Of a DNA stretch of 64,000 bases, positions 46,725 through 55,536 are shown in pieces. Under the pieces are notes generated by a model, which saw only the letters and a list, made by a program, of their open reading frames with translations, did not search any database and had not been told where the DNA came from. Position 1 is the stretch's first letter. Each line of letters opens with the position of its first letter. The translations under genes and the position numbers were made by a program. This DNA comes from an uncultured Paracoccaceae bacterium (lineage in GTDB: Bacteria; Pseudomonadota; Alphaproteobacteria; Rhodobacterales; Rhodobacteraceae). The stretch lies in contig CATOSU010000002.1 of the NCBI GenBank assembly GCA_951812615.1, positions 124,001 through 188,000 of the forward strand, in the 5' to 3' direction.

Positions 46725-47750
46725 TCATTCAGCGACAGCCATTTTTGGCGCCGGGGCCAGAACGATGTCCTTTTTGGCCAGCCGCCGCACCAGCCGCCGG
46801 TACGCCGGGGTGCGGACCATCTGGTCGAACGTGACCGCGTCGTCCTGCCGGCTGGAATAGTCCGGCCACAGGTCGTCTGTGCCGATCTGCGACCGCAGCG
46901 TCAGGAATTTACGTGTGTCCTCGGCAAAATGCGGCGTGATGAACTGCTCGGCCTCGCGGGTCAGCAGGGATGCCCCGGGGCGCGGATCCAGCTTGGTGGC
47001 CAGCCGGATCACCTTTTTCTGCGTATCGAGAAACCCCATCCGGTTTTTGCGCCGGACAGATACCAGAGCGGACAGAACAAAGGCGGACGGAGACTGATTT
47101 CGCCGGCTCCCCGGCGTTTCCGCGGCCTTCAGATCGGTACCCAGCGCGGTGAGGAACTGATCCACCATCGACGGGAACCGGGCCCCGGCAAAATGGACGT
47201 GCAGATTGTCCGCACCGACGCGGTTCCGCCAGTATTCGAAATGATCGGAAAATGTCAGCATCGGCACGACATGATCGCGAAACCGCGGGGAGTTCAGGAA
47301 ATCCTCCAGCGACGTGCTGTATTTCCCCGTTTTCACCCCTTGAGCATAATGGGACACGACCCATTCCACGCGCGGACGGAAGGCGATATGCACTTTGACC
47401 GTTTCAAACCGGTCAGTCAGTTCGCGGAAATCATGCGTTTGCCGCCGCTTGGCCACGCTTTCCGCCGACAGGATGACATTCGGCACGGTGCAGGCCTCCA
47501 GCGCCGCTATCAGGTCGACGGCCGCGGTTTCGGTCGAATACCCGGCGTTGAAATGACGGAAGACCACGTCACCGCCCCTACCCGACAAACCCTTGATGTA
47601 AGGCGTCAGGTTGCCGGTGCTGCTGTCGGAGACATCGAGATAGTCGAACCCGCGGTCCAGCAACCGGGCGCGGTTGTTGCACAGAAAGCTCTGCAGCGAA
47701 CTGGAGCCGCATTTGGGAAGGCCCACATGCAGATGTAAAGTCTGACCCAA
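46725..47750 (-). CDS. Sulfotransferase-like protein (PAPS-binding P-loop)
   Basis: The start is a TTG at 47750, chosen because AGGAGG stands 8 nt upstream; the frame further up is not protein-like. The 341-residue product begins with the 5'-phosphosulfate loop pattern HLHVGLPKCGSSSLQSFL, and the 3'-phosphate region fits KVHIAFRPRVEWVVSHYAQGVK. The rest is divergent from well-known sulfotransferases. It would transfer a sulfo group from PAPS, perhaps to an exopolysaccharide or protein, but the acceptor is unknown and some family members are inactive. Confidence 0.75.
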   Translation of the reverse strand: MGQTLHLHVGLPKCGSSSLQSFLCNNRARLLDRGFDYLDVSDSSTGNLTPYIKGLSGRGGDVVFRHFNAGYSTETAAVDLIAALEACTVPNVILSAESVAKRRQTHDFRELTDRFETVKVHIAFRPRVEWVVSHYAQGVKTGKYSTSLEDFLNSPRFRDHVVPMLTFSDHFEYWRNRVGADNLHVHFAGARFPSMVDQFLTALGTDLKAAETPGSRRNQSPSAFVLSALVSVRRKNRMGFLDTQKKVIRLATKLDPRPGASLLTREAEQFITPHFAEDTRKFLTLRSQIGTDDLWPDYSSRQDDAVTFDQMVRTPAYRRLVRRLAKKDIVLAPAPKMAVAE

Positions 47751-47946
47751 TGGTCGGTCCTCCTGTCGGGGTCGGCGCGGGGCGCAGAAAAACCTGTTTC
47801 CAGCCGGTTTGCAACGGTCGCAATCCGCGCACCGCAAACACCGGCATTACCATACGTCAGTCCTGGCCGGCGGCCGGGTTTCGGACTGGCCAGACCGCGG
47901 AAAGCCGCTAAACTCGCCCCCACGGTCCTGTAGTTGGAGGAGATAC

Positions 47947-48822
47947 ATGGACTTTTTGCAGCTGCTCGTCGGCGGCATTGCGAATGGCTGTGTCTATGGC
48001 CTCGTCGCATTAGGTTTCGTGCTTATCTACAAGGCCACCGAGGCGGTGAATTTCGCCCATGGCGATATCATGATGCTGGGTGCCTTCGTCGCCCTCACGT
48101 TCGTCAACCATGAATGGATGGGGCTGCCGTTCTGGCTGGGCCTGATCCTGTCAGTCATTGTGATGGGCGTATTCTGTTACCTGCTGGAAGTGGTCGTGAT
48201 CCGGCAACTGTTTGGCCAGCCACAGTTTTCCGTTGTGGTCCTAACAATCGCACTGGGCTTTGTCCTGCGGTTTTTCGCCGGTGTGATCTGGGGGCATGAG
48301 CCGCAGTCGCTGGAAACACCGATGGCAGGCAAGACCATGAATTTCGGCGACATCGTGCTGGGCTATGACGAGGCCTTTGTCATTATCGCAACGATCATCC
48401 TTGCCGGCGGGCTCTACCTGTTTTTTGCCCGGACCCGTCTGGGGGTAGCCATGCAGGCCGCCAGCCAGAACCAGCTGGCCGCCTATTACATGGGCATCCC
48501 GGTGAAACGGATCTCGTCGCTGATCTGGGCGGTCGCGGGCATGACCGCGGCGGTGGCTGGCACGCTTTTTGCCTCCAAGGGATCGATTGACCCGTCGCTG
48601 GGACTGCTCGGGATCAAGGCTTTTGCCGCGGCCGTGATCGGCGGGTTCGGGTCCCTGCCCGGCGCCATTTTCGGCGGGCTGATCATTGGTATCGTGGAGC
48701 CGATGGCGCAGGCCTATGCCCCGCCCGGCTACAGCCAGATCGCGCCATACGCGATCATGCTGCTGGTGCTGGTGTTCCGGCCCAACGGGCTATTCGCCCA
48801 GATCCAGCAGAAGAAGGTCTGA
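47947..48822 (+). CDS. livH: Branched-chain amino acid-type ABC transporter permease
   Basis: Start 47947 follows TTGGAGGAGATAC. The 291-residue inner-membrane protein has about eight hydrophobic segments and the LivH opening LLVGGIANGCVYGLVALGFVLIYKATEAVNFAHGDIMMLGAF. GIKAFAAAVIGGFGSLPGAIFGGLIIG is the conserved coupling region. It is the first gene of livHMGF, an acyl-CoA synthetase and livK. Confidence 0.94.
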   Translation: MDFLQLLVGGIANGCVYGLVALGFVLIYKATEAVNFAHGDIMMLGAFVALTFVNHEWMGLPFWLGLILSVIVMGVFCYLLEVVVIRQLFGQPQFSVVVLTIALGFVLRFFAGVIWGHEPQSLETPMAGKTMNFGDIVLGYDEAFVIIATIILAGGLYLFFARTRLGVAMQAASQNQLAAYYMGIPVKRISSLIWAVAGMTAAVAGTLFASKGSIDPSLGLLGIKAFAAAVIGGFGSLPGAIFGGLIIGIVEPMAQAYAPPGYSQIAPYAIMLLVLVFRPNGLFAQIQQKKV

Positions 48823-48826
48823 GCCC

Positions 48827-49924
48827 ATGCGCATCCATTTCAAGACCGGGTACGGGCAGGACATCCGTCTTTTCGAGGACAGCCGGGAGGCGGTGCAAAA
48901 CGCGCTGCTGATCCTTGCCGCCGTGTCTGCTCCTTGGTGGCTGGACGAATACATGCTGGGCGAGGTGACCTATGTGCTGATCTGGATCCTGGCCGGTCTG
49001 GGATTGATGATCCTGGCCGGACATACCGGTCAGCCCAGCCTGGGCCACGGTGCGTTTCTGGCCTGCGGGGCATATATGGAGGTGATCCTGCTGGAGGCGG
49101 GCGTGCCCTTTGTCCTGTCGTTGCCGCTGGCCGGGCTGTTTGCCGGTGTCGTCGGCGCGGTGGTCGCCATCCCGGCGCTGAGGATGAGCGGCATCTATCT
49201 GGCGATTGCGACGCTGGCCTTCGGGATCATGACCGAGGACATCATCATTCTGCTGACCCCGTGGACCGGCGGCATAGAGGGCGTGTTCACCCCGACCATC
49301 AGCCTGCTGGGCATCGAGATCGACCGATATGGCGATCCCGACCGGTTCTACTGGCTGTGCCTTTTCGTCGTGATCCTGATCACGGTGGGTTACAAGAACA
49401 TCCTGCGGTCCCCGACGGGCCGCGCCTTTACTGCAATCCGCGACAGCGAGGTTTCCGCCCGGGCCATGGGCGTGAACGTGGCAAGGATGAAAACCCTTGC
49501 CTTCGGGTTGTCCTGTTTCGTGACCGGGCTGGCCGGGGCGCTGCTGGCGCATTATCTGACCGCGTTCAATTACGAGGCGTTCCTGATCCTGATCTCCATC
49601 CAGTTGCTGCTGATGGTGACGGTGGGCGGGCTTGGATCCATTCACGGCGCATATTATGGCGCAATCGTCATCGGTCTGCTGCCGGTGGTCATTGCCACGC
49701 TGCGTCAGGAAATCTCGGACTTTCTGGGCGCCGGGAATTCATCGGTGCCGGGCATGGAAACCGCGATCTTTGCCGTGATCATCGTGGCCTTCATCATCTA
49801 TGAGCCGCTGGGTATCTATGGCCGCTGGACCAAAATCCGGATCTGGCTGGAACTGTTCCCGCTGGCCCGCAAGGACATGTTCCGGCGCCAGAAATCCTAT
49901 CTCAAGACGGAGCGGATGAAATGA
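48827..49924 (+). CDS. livM: Branched-chain amino acid-type ABC transporter permease
   Basis: Start 48827 lies 4 nt after livH. The 365-residue permease has LivM features: LILAGLGLMILAGHTGQPSLGHGAFLACGAY, RSPTGRAFTAIRDSEVSARAMGVNVARMKTLAF and LLMVTVGGLGSIHGAYYGAIVI. A cytoplasmic tail of about 30 basic residues ends the protein (KDMFRRQKSYLKTERMK). Confidence 0.94.
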   Translation: MRIHFKTGYGQDIRLFEDSREAVQNALLILAAVSAPWWLDEYMLGEVTYVLIWILAGLGLMILAGHTGQPSLGHGAFLACGAYMEVILLEAGVPFVLSLPLAGLFAGVVGAVVAIPALRMSGIYLAIATLAFGIMTEDIIILLTPWTGGIEGVFTPTISLLGIEIDRYGDPDRFYWLCLFVVILITVGYKNILRSPTGRAFTAIRDSEVSARAMGVNVARMKTLAFGLSCFVTGLAGALLAHYLTAFNYEAFLILISIQLLLMVTVGGLGSIHGAYYGAIVIGLLPVVIATLRQEISDFLGAGNSSVPGMETAIFAVIIVAFIIYEPLGIYGRWTKIRIWLELFPLARKDMFRRQKSYLKTERMK

Positions 49925-49985
49925 CTGGCAATCCGCGCTTCTCACGGGACGGGGCCGATGCGACCGCCGGACGGAGGGATCGGTC

Positions 49986-50756
49986 ATGAGCCTGCTGTCC
50001 GTGCGTGATCTTTCTATTTCCTTCGGCGGGGTGAAGGCCGTCGACAATGTGAGCTTTGACGTGGAACCCGGCGAGGTCTTCACCATCGTCGGTCCCAACG
50101 GCGCCGGGAAATCCACGATCTTCAACCTGATCAGCCGGATCTACGACCCGAGTTCGGGCAGTATCAGCTTTGACGGCCAGGACATCACCCGGTCCCGCGC
50201 CGACGAGATCGCGCCTTTGGGCATCGCGCGGACCTTCCAGAACATCGAGCTGTTCGAGCATTCTACGGTCATGCACAATCTGCTGGTGGGGCAGCATTCG
50301 CGCCGGACCACCAGCTGGCTGTCCGACGCGTTGTTCCTGCCGGCCACGCGCCGCGAAGAACACAACATGCGCGAAAAGGCCGAGCAGGTGATCGATTTCC
50401 TCGACCTTCAGCCCTATCGCGACAAGCTGATCGCCGGCCTGCCCTATGGTGTGCGCAAGGTGGTCGAGATCGCGCGCGGGCTGGCTTCGGATCCGCGGCT
50501 TCTGTTGCTCGACGAACCGGCTTCGGGCCTGTCGGTAGAAGAAACCCAGGACATGGCGTTCTGGATTGAGGACATGCAGAAGGATCTGGGCATCACCATC
50601 CTGATGGTCGAACACGACATGAGTCTGGTCAATCAGGTGTCGGACCGGGTGCTGGCGCTGGCGGATGGCCGGTCGCTGGCTTTCGGCACGGCGGAAGAGG
50701 TGCAGAGCCATCCCGACGTGATCGCCGCCTATCTGGGCGTTGAGGAGGACGCATGA
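49986..50756 (+). CDS. livG: Branched-chain amino acid-type ABC transporter ATPase
   Basis: The 256-residue ATPase has Walker A GPNGAGKST, Q-loop and ARTFQNIELF, signature LPYGVRKVVEIARGLA, Walker B LLLLDEPASGLS and switch His in VEHDM. It overlaps livF by 4 nt (ATGA). The livM-livG gap of 61 nt carries CGGAGGGATCGGTC as ribosome site. Confidence 0.95.
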   Translation: MSLLSVRDLSISFGGVKAVDNVSFDVEPGEVFTIVGPNGAGKSTIFNLISRIYDPSSGSISFDGQDITRSRADEIAPLGIARTFQNIELFEHSTVMHNLLVGQHSRRTTSWLSDALFLPATRREEHNMREKAEQVIDFLDLQPYRDKLIAGLPYGVRKVVEIARGLASDPRLLLLDEPASGLSVEETQDMAFWIEDMQKDLGITILMVEHDMSLVNQVSDRVLALADGRSLAFGTAEEVQSHPDVIAAYLGVEEDA

Positions 50757-51526
50757 GCAAGACCGTCCTCGAGATCAACAACCTCGAAACTTTCTATGGT
50801 CCGATCATGGCCCTGCGCGGGGTCAGCCTTCGGGTAGAGGAAGGCCAGATCGTGACCATCCTCGGCGCCAATGGCGCGGGCAAGTCGACGCTGCTGAAAA
50901 CCATTTCCGGCGTGATGGACCCGGAAAAGGGCGACATCCTGCTGGACGGAAAGCCGATCCAGAAACAGGACCCCGACCGCATCGTGCGGGCCGGGGTGGC
51001 ACATGTGCCCGAGGGGCGCGAGGTATTCCCGTTCCTGTCGGTAGCCGAAAATCTGGCCATGGGGGCCTACACGCGCTCGGACACCGACGCCATCCCGAAC
51101 GATATCGAGATGGTCTATGACTATTTCCCGATCCTCGGCGAACGCCGCGACCAGCAGGCCGGCACCCTGTCGGGCGGGCAACAGCAGATGCTGGCCATTG
51201 GCCGGGGGTTGATGACCAAGCCGCGGGTGATGCTGCTGGATGAACCGAGCCTTGGCCTGTCGCCGATCCTGATCAAGGAAATCTTTGAAATCATCCGCCG
51301 CCTGAACACCGAAATGGGCGTGACAATGATGCTGGTCGAACAGAACGCAAATGTCGCGCTGCATGTGGCCGACTACGGCTATGTGCTGGAAATCGGGCGG
51401 ATCGTGATGGCCGGGGAGGCACAAAAACTGCTGGCCTCGGAGGACATTCAGGAGTTTTATCTGGGTGTGACAGGCGAAACACAACGCGGCCAGAAACGCT
51501 GGAAACGCCGCAAGACGTGGCGCTGA
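50753..51526 (+). CDS. livF: Branched-chain amino acid-type ABC transporter ATPase
   Basis: The 257-residue partner ATPase has GANGAGKSTLLKTI, the LivF-specific VPEGREVFPFLSVAENLAMGAY, signature LSGGQQQMLAIGRGLM and Walker B VMLLDEPSLGLSP. It is followed after 21 nt by the acyl-CoA synthetase gene. Confidence 0.95.
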   Translation: MSKTVLEINNLETFYGPIMALRGVSLRVEEGQIVTILGANGAGKSTLLKTISGVMDPEKGDILLDGKPIQKQDPDRIVRAGVAHVPEGREVFPFLSVAENLAMGAYTRSDTDAIPNDIEMVYDYFPILGERRDQQAGTLSGGQQQMLAIGRGLMTKPRVMLLDEPSLGLSPILIKEIFEIIRRLNTEMGVTMMLVEQNANVALHVADYGYVLEIGRIVMAGEAQKLLASEDIQEFYLGVTGETQRGQKRWKRRKTWR

Positions 51527-51547
51527 TCACCAAGGGGGAGGAGACAC

Positions 51548-53395
51548 ATGGCTGACGGTTCGGCACCGGGCACACTGGACCCTGTCACCTTTGACGGATG
51601 CGCGACGGTCGCCAGTCTGTTCCAGAAGCGCTGCCGGGAAAACGGCGGTCGCATTGCGCACCGGGAAAAGGATCTGGGCATCTGGAAGTCCTATTCCTGG
51701 GACGATTATTACAATCACGCCCAATGGGCTGGCCTGGGGCTGGCCCGGCTGGGGCTGGAGCGGGGGCAGGTCGTATCGATCCTGTCCGAAGACCGCCGCG
51801 AGTGGCTCTATGTGGACATGGCCACGGTCTGCATGGGCGGCATCACGAACGGCGTCTATACCACCGACAGCGCCGCCCAGCTGAGCTACCTCGTCAACGA
51901 CAGCGACAGCGTGTTCCTGTTCGTCGAGAACGACGAACAGCTGGACAAGTGGCTGGAGGTCCGGGACGACATGCCGGGGCTGAGAAAGATCATCGTGTTC
52001 GACAGGGACGGGCTGCGCGAGTTTTCCGACCCGCTGGTGATGTTCTTCGACGATCTGATCGCGCTGGGGCGCGAGGCCGCCGAAGAAGCACCCGACAGGT
52101 TCGATGGCGAGATTGCTGCCGCGCAGCCTGACGATATCCTGATGCTGGTCTATACCTCGGGCACCACCGGCCCGCCCAAGGGCGCGATGCTGAGCCATTC
52201 CAACATGATCTTTCAGATCACCGCGGCCATGCCGTCGCTGGATGTGCACCAGTCGGACGAGCAGCTTTGTTTCCTGCCGCTGTGCCATGTGCTGGAACGT
52301 GTGGTGTCCACCTATGTGCAGCTGGGCTGCAGCGTGACGGTGAACTTCTCTGAAAGTGCCGAAACCGTTTTCGAAAACCTGCAAGAGGTCAGCCCGCACA
52401 CATTCACCGCCGTGCCGCGGGTGTGGGAGAAGATCTATTCCACGGTTCAGATCACCCGCGCCGAGGCGACCCCGGTCGGGCGATGGGCGCTGGATCGCGC
52501 GATCAGAACGGGCATGTCCAAAGCGCAACTGGAGGAACTGGGAAAACCGGTGCCGCCGGCGCTGATGACCAGATACCGGGTGTGGGAGTTTCTGGTGCTG
52601 CGCAATCTGCGGCGCATTCTGGGCATGGACCGTCTGCGCCGGGGCGGCACCGGTGCGGCGCCCATCTCGCCGGAACTGCTGCGCTGGTATCACGCGATCG
52701 GCGTGCGGCTTTACGAGGGCTATGGCGCCACGGAAACCTCTGGTGTCGCCACCTTCAACAGTGACCAGGACAATGTCATGGGATCGGTCGGCAAACCGGT
52801 GCCGGGAACCAGTGTGCGCATTGCCGAGGATGGTGAAATCCTTGTTCAGGGCGGACACGTGTTTCAGGGGTACTGGAAAAAGCCGGACAAGACCGCGGAA
52901 ACCATCCGGGACGGGTGGCTGCATACCGGCGACGTGGGCCGCATCGGCAATGACGGCGCGCTGACCATCACCGGGCGGATCAAGGACATCATCATCACGG
53001 CCGGCGGCAAGAACATCACGCCGGCCGAGATCGAGAGCCGGCTCAAGTTCTCGCCTTTCGTATCCGATGCGGTGATCATCGGCGACAAGCGCAAATACCT
53101 GACCTGTCTGGTGATGATCGACCAGGAAAATGTCGAGAAATTCGCCCAGAGCCGGGCGGTGCCGTTTTCCGATTTCGCATCGCTGTGCGCCGCGACGGAA
53201 GTGCAGGAGCTGATCCGCTCTGAAATCGATGCGGTAAACCAGGAGTTTGCCCGGGTCGAGCAGATCAAGGATTTCCGTCTGATCGATATCCTGCTGACGG
53301 CCGAAGACGACGAACTGACACCAACCATGAAGCTCAAGCGCAGCTTCGTGGAGGAAAAACACAAGGCGCTCATCGACAGCATGTATGCCGCGTGA
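51548..53395 (+). CDS. AMP-dependent acyl-CoA synthetase/ligase
   Basis: The 615-residue enzyme forms acyl-AMP then acyl-CoA. Motifs are the phosphate loop VYTSGTTGPPKGAML near residue 200, the YEGYGATETSG adenine motif, the hinge ITGRIKDIIITAGGKNI near 475, and the C-terminal catalytic Lys in LTPTMKLKRS. Length and the FLPLCHVLERVVS segment place it with long-chain/FACL-type ligases. It lies between livF and livK, so the transported substrate is probably a carboxylic acid activated on entry. Confidence 0.93.
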   Translation: MADGSAPGTLDPVTFDGCATVASLFQKRCRENGGRIAHREKDLGIWKSYSWDDYYNHAQWAGLGLARLGLERGQVVSILSEDRREWLYVDMATVCMGGITNGVYTTDSAAQLSYLVNDSDSVFLFVENDEQLDKWLEVRDDMPGLRKIIVFDRDGLREFSDPLVMFFDDLIALGREAAEEAPDRFDGEIAAAQPDDILMLVYTSGTTGPPKGAMLSHSNMIFQITAAMPSLDVHQSDEQLCFLPLCHVLERVVSTYVQLGCSVTVNFSESAETVFENLQEVSPHTFTAVPRVWEKIYSTVQITRAEATPVGRWALDRAIRTGMSKAQLEELGKPVPPALMTRYRVWEFLVLRNLRRILGMDRLRRGGTGAAPISPELLRWYHAIGVRLYEGYGATETSGVATFNSDQDNVMGSVGKPVPGTSVRIAEDGEILVQGGHVFQGYWKKPDKTAETIRDGWLHTGDVGRIGNDGALTITGRIKDIIITAGGKNITPAEIESRLKFSPFVSDAVIIGDKRKYLTCLVMIDQENVEKFAQSRAVPFSDFASLCAATEVQELIRSEIDAVNQEFARVEQIKDFRLIDILLTAEDDELTPTMKLKRSFVEEKHKALIDSMYAA

Positions 53396-53425
53396 CGCGG
53401 CCAACCAACCCAGTGGAGGACCCAG

Positions 53426-54589
53426 ATGAAGAAACTTCTGATGACAGCCGCGGCGCTTGCCGTCTCAGCGCTGCCGGCCATGGCCCAGCAGGGCGTGACC
53501 GACACCGAGATCATTCTCGGCAGCCACAGCGATCTGTCCGGTCCGTTCGCGGCGTTCGGCGCGCCGGCGATGCAGGCCGCGCAGCTCTATTTCGACGAGG
53601 TGAACGCCAATGGCGGTGTACACGGGCGGCAGATCAAGCTGGTCGTCGAAGATACCGGCTATCAGGTGCCCAAGGCCGTGCAGGCCGCCAACAAGCTGAT
53701 CAACCGCGACAAGATCTTTGCCATGTTCATGGCGCTGGGCACGCCGCACAATATCGCGGCCTTCAAGCTGCAGGAAAAGAAGAACATCCCGAACTTCAAC
53801 CCGCTGTCCGCCGCCCGGCAGATGCTGGATGAGCCGATTGACCTGAAATTCGTGGGCTTTTCGTCCTATTATGACGGGATCCGCGCCGGTGTGCGCTATA
53901 TGAAGGAAAACGAAGGATCGACCACGGTCTGTCCGATGTATATTCCGTCGGATTTCGGCAAGGAGATTGCCGAAGGCGCCAAGGACGAAGCCGAGGCGCT
54001 GGGCATGACCTATGCCACCGAGACCACGCACAAGCCGGACGAGAGCGATTTCGTCGGTGCCCTGACCAAGCTCAAGGGCGAAGGCTGTGACCTGATCCCG
54101 ATCGCCCTGTCTCTGCGCGGTGTGATCACCGCGGTGGCCACGGCGAAGAAGCTGGGCTGGACCGAGGTGAAATTCCTCGGCTCATCTGCCGCGTTCCACA
54201 CCGCCGTGGCAAAAGTGCCGGGCGGGGTGACCGAAGGCATGTACGCGGCCGCAGGCTGGTCAGATCTGGAAGCCCGCGCCGGCGATCCCACGGTCGCTGC
54301 ATGGATCAAGTCCTATACAGAGGCCACCGGCGAAAGCTTCCCGGGCACCGGCGCGCTGCTGGGCCGTTCCGGGGCCGAGGCAATGGTGCGGGCGCTCGAA
54401 GCGGCCGGTCCTGACCTGACCGTCGAAAGCTTTGTCGCAGCACTCGAAGGGCTGAAATACGACGACGCGATCATGGGTGGCCCGGCAGAATACGGCCCGG
54501 ACCATCTCGGATCATCGGCGATCTTTATTTCGCGGATCGAAGGCGGCAGCTGGAAAGTGATCGGACAGACCGACGCTGCCGGCGGCTGA
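53426..54589 (+). CDS. livK: Periplasmic substrate-binding protein, LivK type
   Basis: The 387-residue protein has a signal peptide (MKKLLMTAAALAVSALPAMAQ) and the type I periplasmic fold of Leu/Ile/Val-binding relatives: GVTDTEIILGSHSDLSGPFAAFG, YFDEVNANGGVHGRQIKLVVEDTGYQVPKA. It is the last gene of the transporter operon and ends 17 nt before a strong terminator. The ligand cannot be read; the linked ligase suggests an organic acid. Confidence 0.93.
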   Translation: MKKLLMTAAALAVSALPAMAQQGVTDTEIILGSHSDLSGPFAAFGAPAMQAAQLYFDEVNANGGVHGRQIKLVVEDTGYQVPKAVQAANKLINRDKIFAMFMALGTPHNIAAFKLQEKKNIPNFNPLSAARQMLDEPIDLKFVGFSSYYDGIRAGVRYMKENEGSTTVCPMYIPSDFGKEIAEGAKDEAEALGMTYATETTHKPDESDFVGALTKLKGEGCDLIPIALSLRGVITAVATAKKLGWTEVKFLGSSAAFHTAVAKVPGGVTEGMYAAAGWSDLEARAGDPTVAAWIKSYTEATGESFPGTGALLGRSGAEAMVRALEAAGPDLTVESFVAALEGLKYDDAIMGGPAEYGPDHLGSSAIFISRIEGGSWKVIGQTDAAGG

Positions 54590-54606
54590 GCGGACGAAAC
54601 CAACAC

Positions 54607-54636
54607 GCCGCGCGGACAGGCTCCGCGCGGCTTTTT
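54607..54636 (+). terminator. Factor-independent terminator of the liv operon
   Basis: GCCGCGCGGA and TCCGCGCGGC form a perfect 10-bp stem with loop CAGGC, followed by TTTTT. It lies 17 nt after the livK stop. Confidence 0.95.
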
Positions 54637-54670
54637 CGTGCCCGTACCGCGCCGCCCTTGCGGCCGGGCA

Positions 54671-54718
54671 CCGGAATTTTTCAAAAATTCCGGGCCGTTT
54701 TCTTTCAAAGAAAACGGC
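54671..54718. repeat. Two back-to-back palindromes between convergent operons
   Basis: The first (54671-54693) has arms CCGGAATTTTT and AAAAATTCCGG around one C. The second (54694-54718) has arms GCCGTTTTCTTT and AAAGAAAACGGC around one C. Both are perfect, with A and T runs, and read the same on both strands. They can end transcription of the leftward atu-like operon as well as backing up the liv terminator. Confidence 0.8.
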
Positions 54719-54744
54719 GCCTTCTGACAGGAATGCGTCTCGTT

Positions 54745-55533
54745 TCAGCCGGTCGCCACGTGCCGTGCGCCTTTGGCCGGCGGGGTTTCCGGCGGCCCGG
54801 CAAAACACTGAGCCTTGTCCATCCACGCCTGCGCGACGGGTCCGGTGACCGTCAGCGATGTGTCGGCGATGTTACGGGTCTGGGTCACCACCTGCGCAAA
54901 CTCGGTGGCCGCACCTTCGATGACATTCTCCGCATCCTCGCCATATTCCCACACCGCGCCGGACGGGGCCGTCAGGCGCAGCACCGGGACCTGCGCCGGG
55001 ATCTCCAGCCCGTGCACCCGGTGCAACCAGCCGAAAGTGTTCACACCCAGAACCACCACGTTGCGGATCCGTTCGGTGTCTGCCCGCTCCAGCCCCAACA
55101 GGTCGTACACCTCCTGCCCGTGGGCCCAGGTTTCCATCTGCCGGGCGGTGATCGAGGACCGCACGGACATGTCCGGTCCGGCCCATTTCACCCGTGTCTT
55201 CGGATCGAGCCCGGCCCAGCGGACACCCATGTCGCGATAGAGCGCCTGCCAGTCGGCAAACAACGCATGGCCCCGGGCCACGATCTCGTTATTTTCAAAG
55301 GCCCGCATACCCGATTGCATGCCCTGCATGGTCCGCGCCAGTGCCACCTGAAACCTTTCCGGATCGGTCAGCGACATGTCGGCCGCCCGGTTCCAGAAAT
55401 GCAGGTGCACGACCACGTCATTGATCGTCCAGCCCTTGAACTGTGTTGCCCGGTCCCAGTCTGCCTCCGGCAGATCCTGCAACACCGTCGCCAGCGCGTC
55501 GCATTCTGCCACAAAATCCTGCGCCTGCTGCAT
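54745..55533 (-). CDS. TIGR03084-type protein (DinB/mycothiol-maleylpyruvate isomerase fold)
   Basis: The 262-residue protein has the four-helix metal site of the DinB/MDMPI fold: His in VVVHLHFWNRAADM near residue 43 and the ARQMETWAHGQEVYDLLG helix near 135. The N-terminal pattern WDRATQFKGWTINDVV is typical of TIGR03084 proteins. They occur in CoA-ester catabolic loci, role unproven. It is the last gene of the leftward operon, starting 3 nt after the previous stop. Confidence 0.8.
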   Translation of the reverse strand: MQQAQDFVAECDALATVLQDLPEADWDRATQFKGWTINDVVVHLHFWNRAADMSLTDPERFQVALARTMQGMQSGMRAFENNEIVARGHALFADWQALYRDMGVRWAGLDPKTRVKWAGPDMSVRSSITARQMETWAHGQEVYDLLGLERADTERIRNVVVLGVNTFGWLHRVHGLEIPAQVPVLRLTAPSGAVWEYGEDAENVIEGAATEFAQVVTQTRNIADTSLTVTGPVAQAWMDKAQCFAGPPETPPAKGARHVATG

Positions 55534-55536
55534 CTC

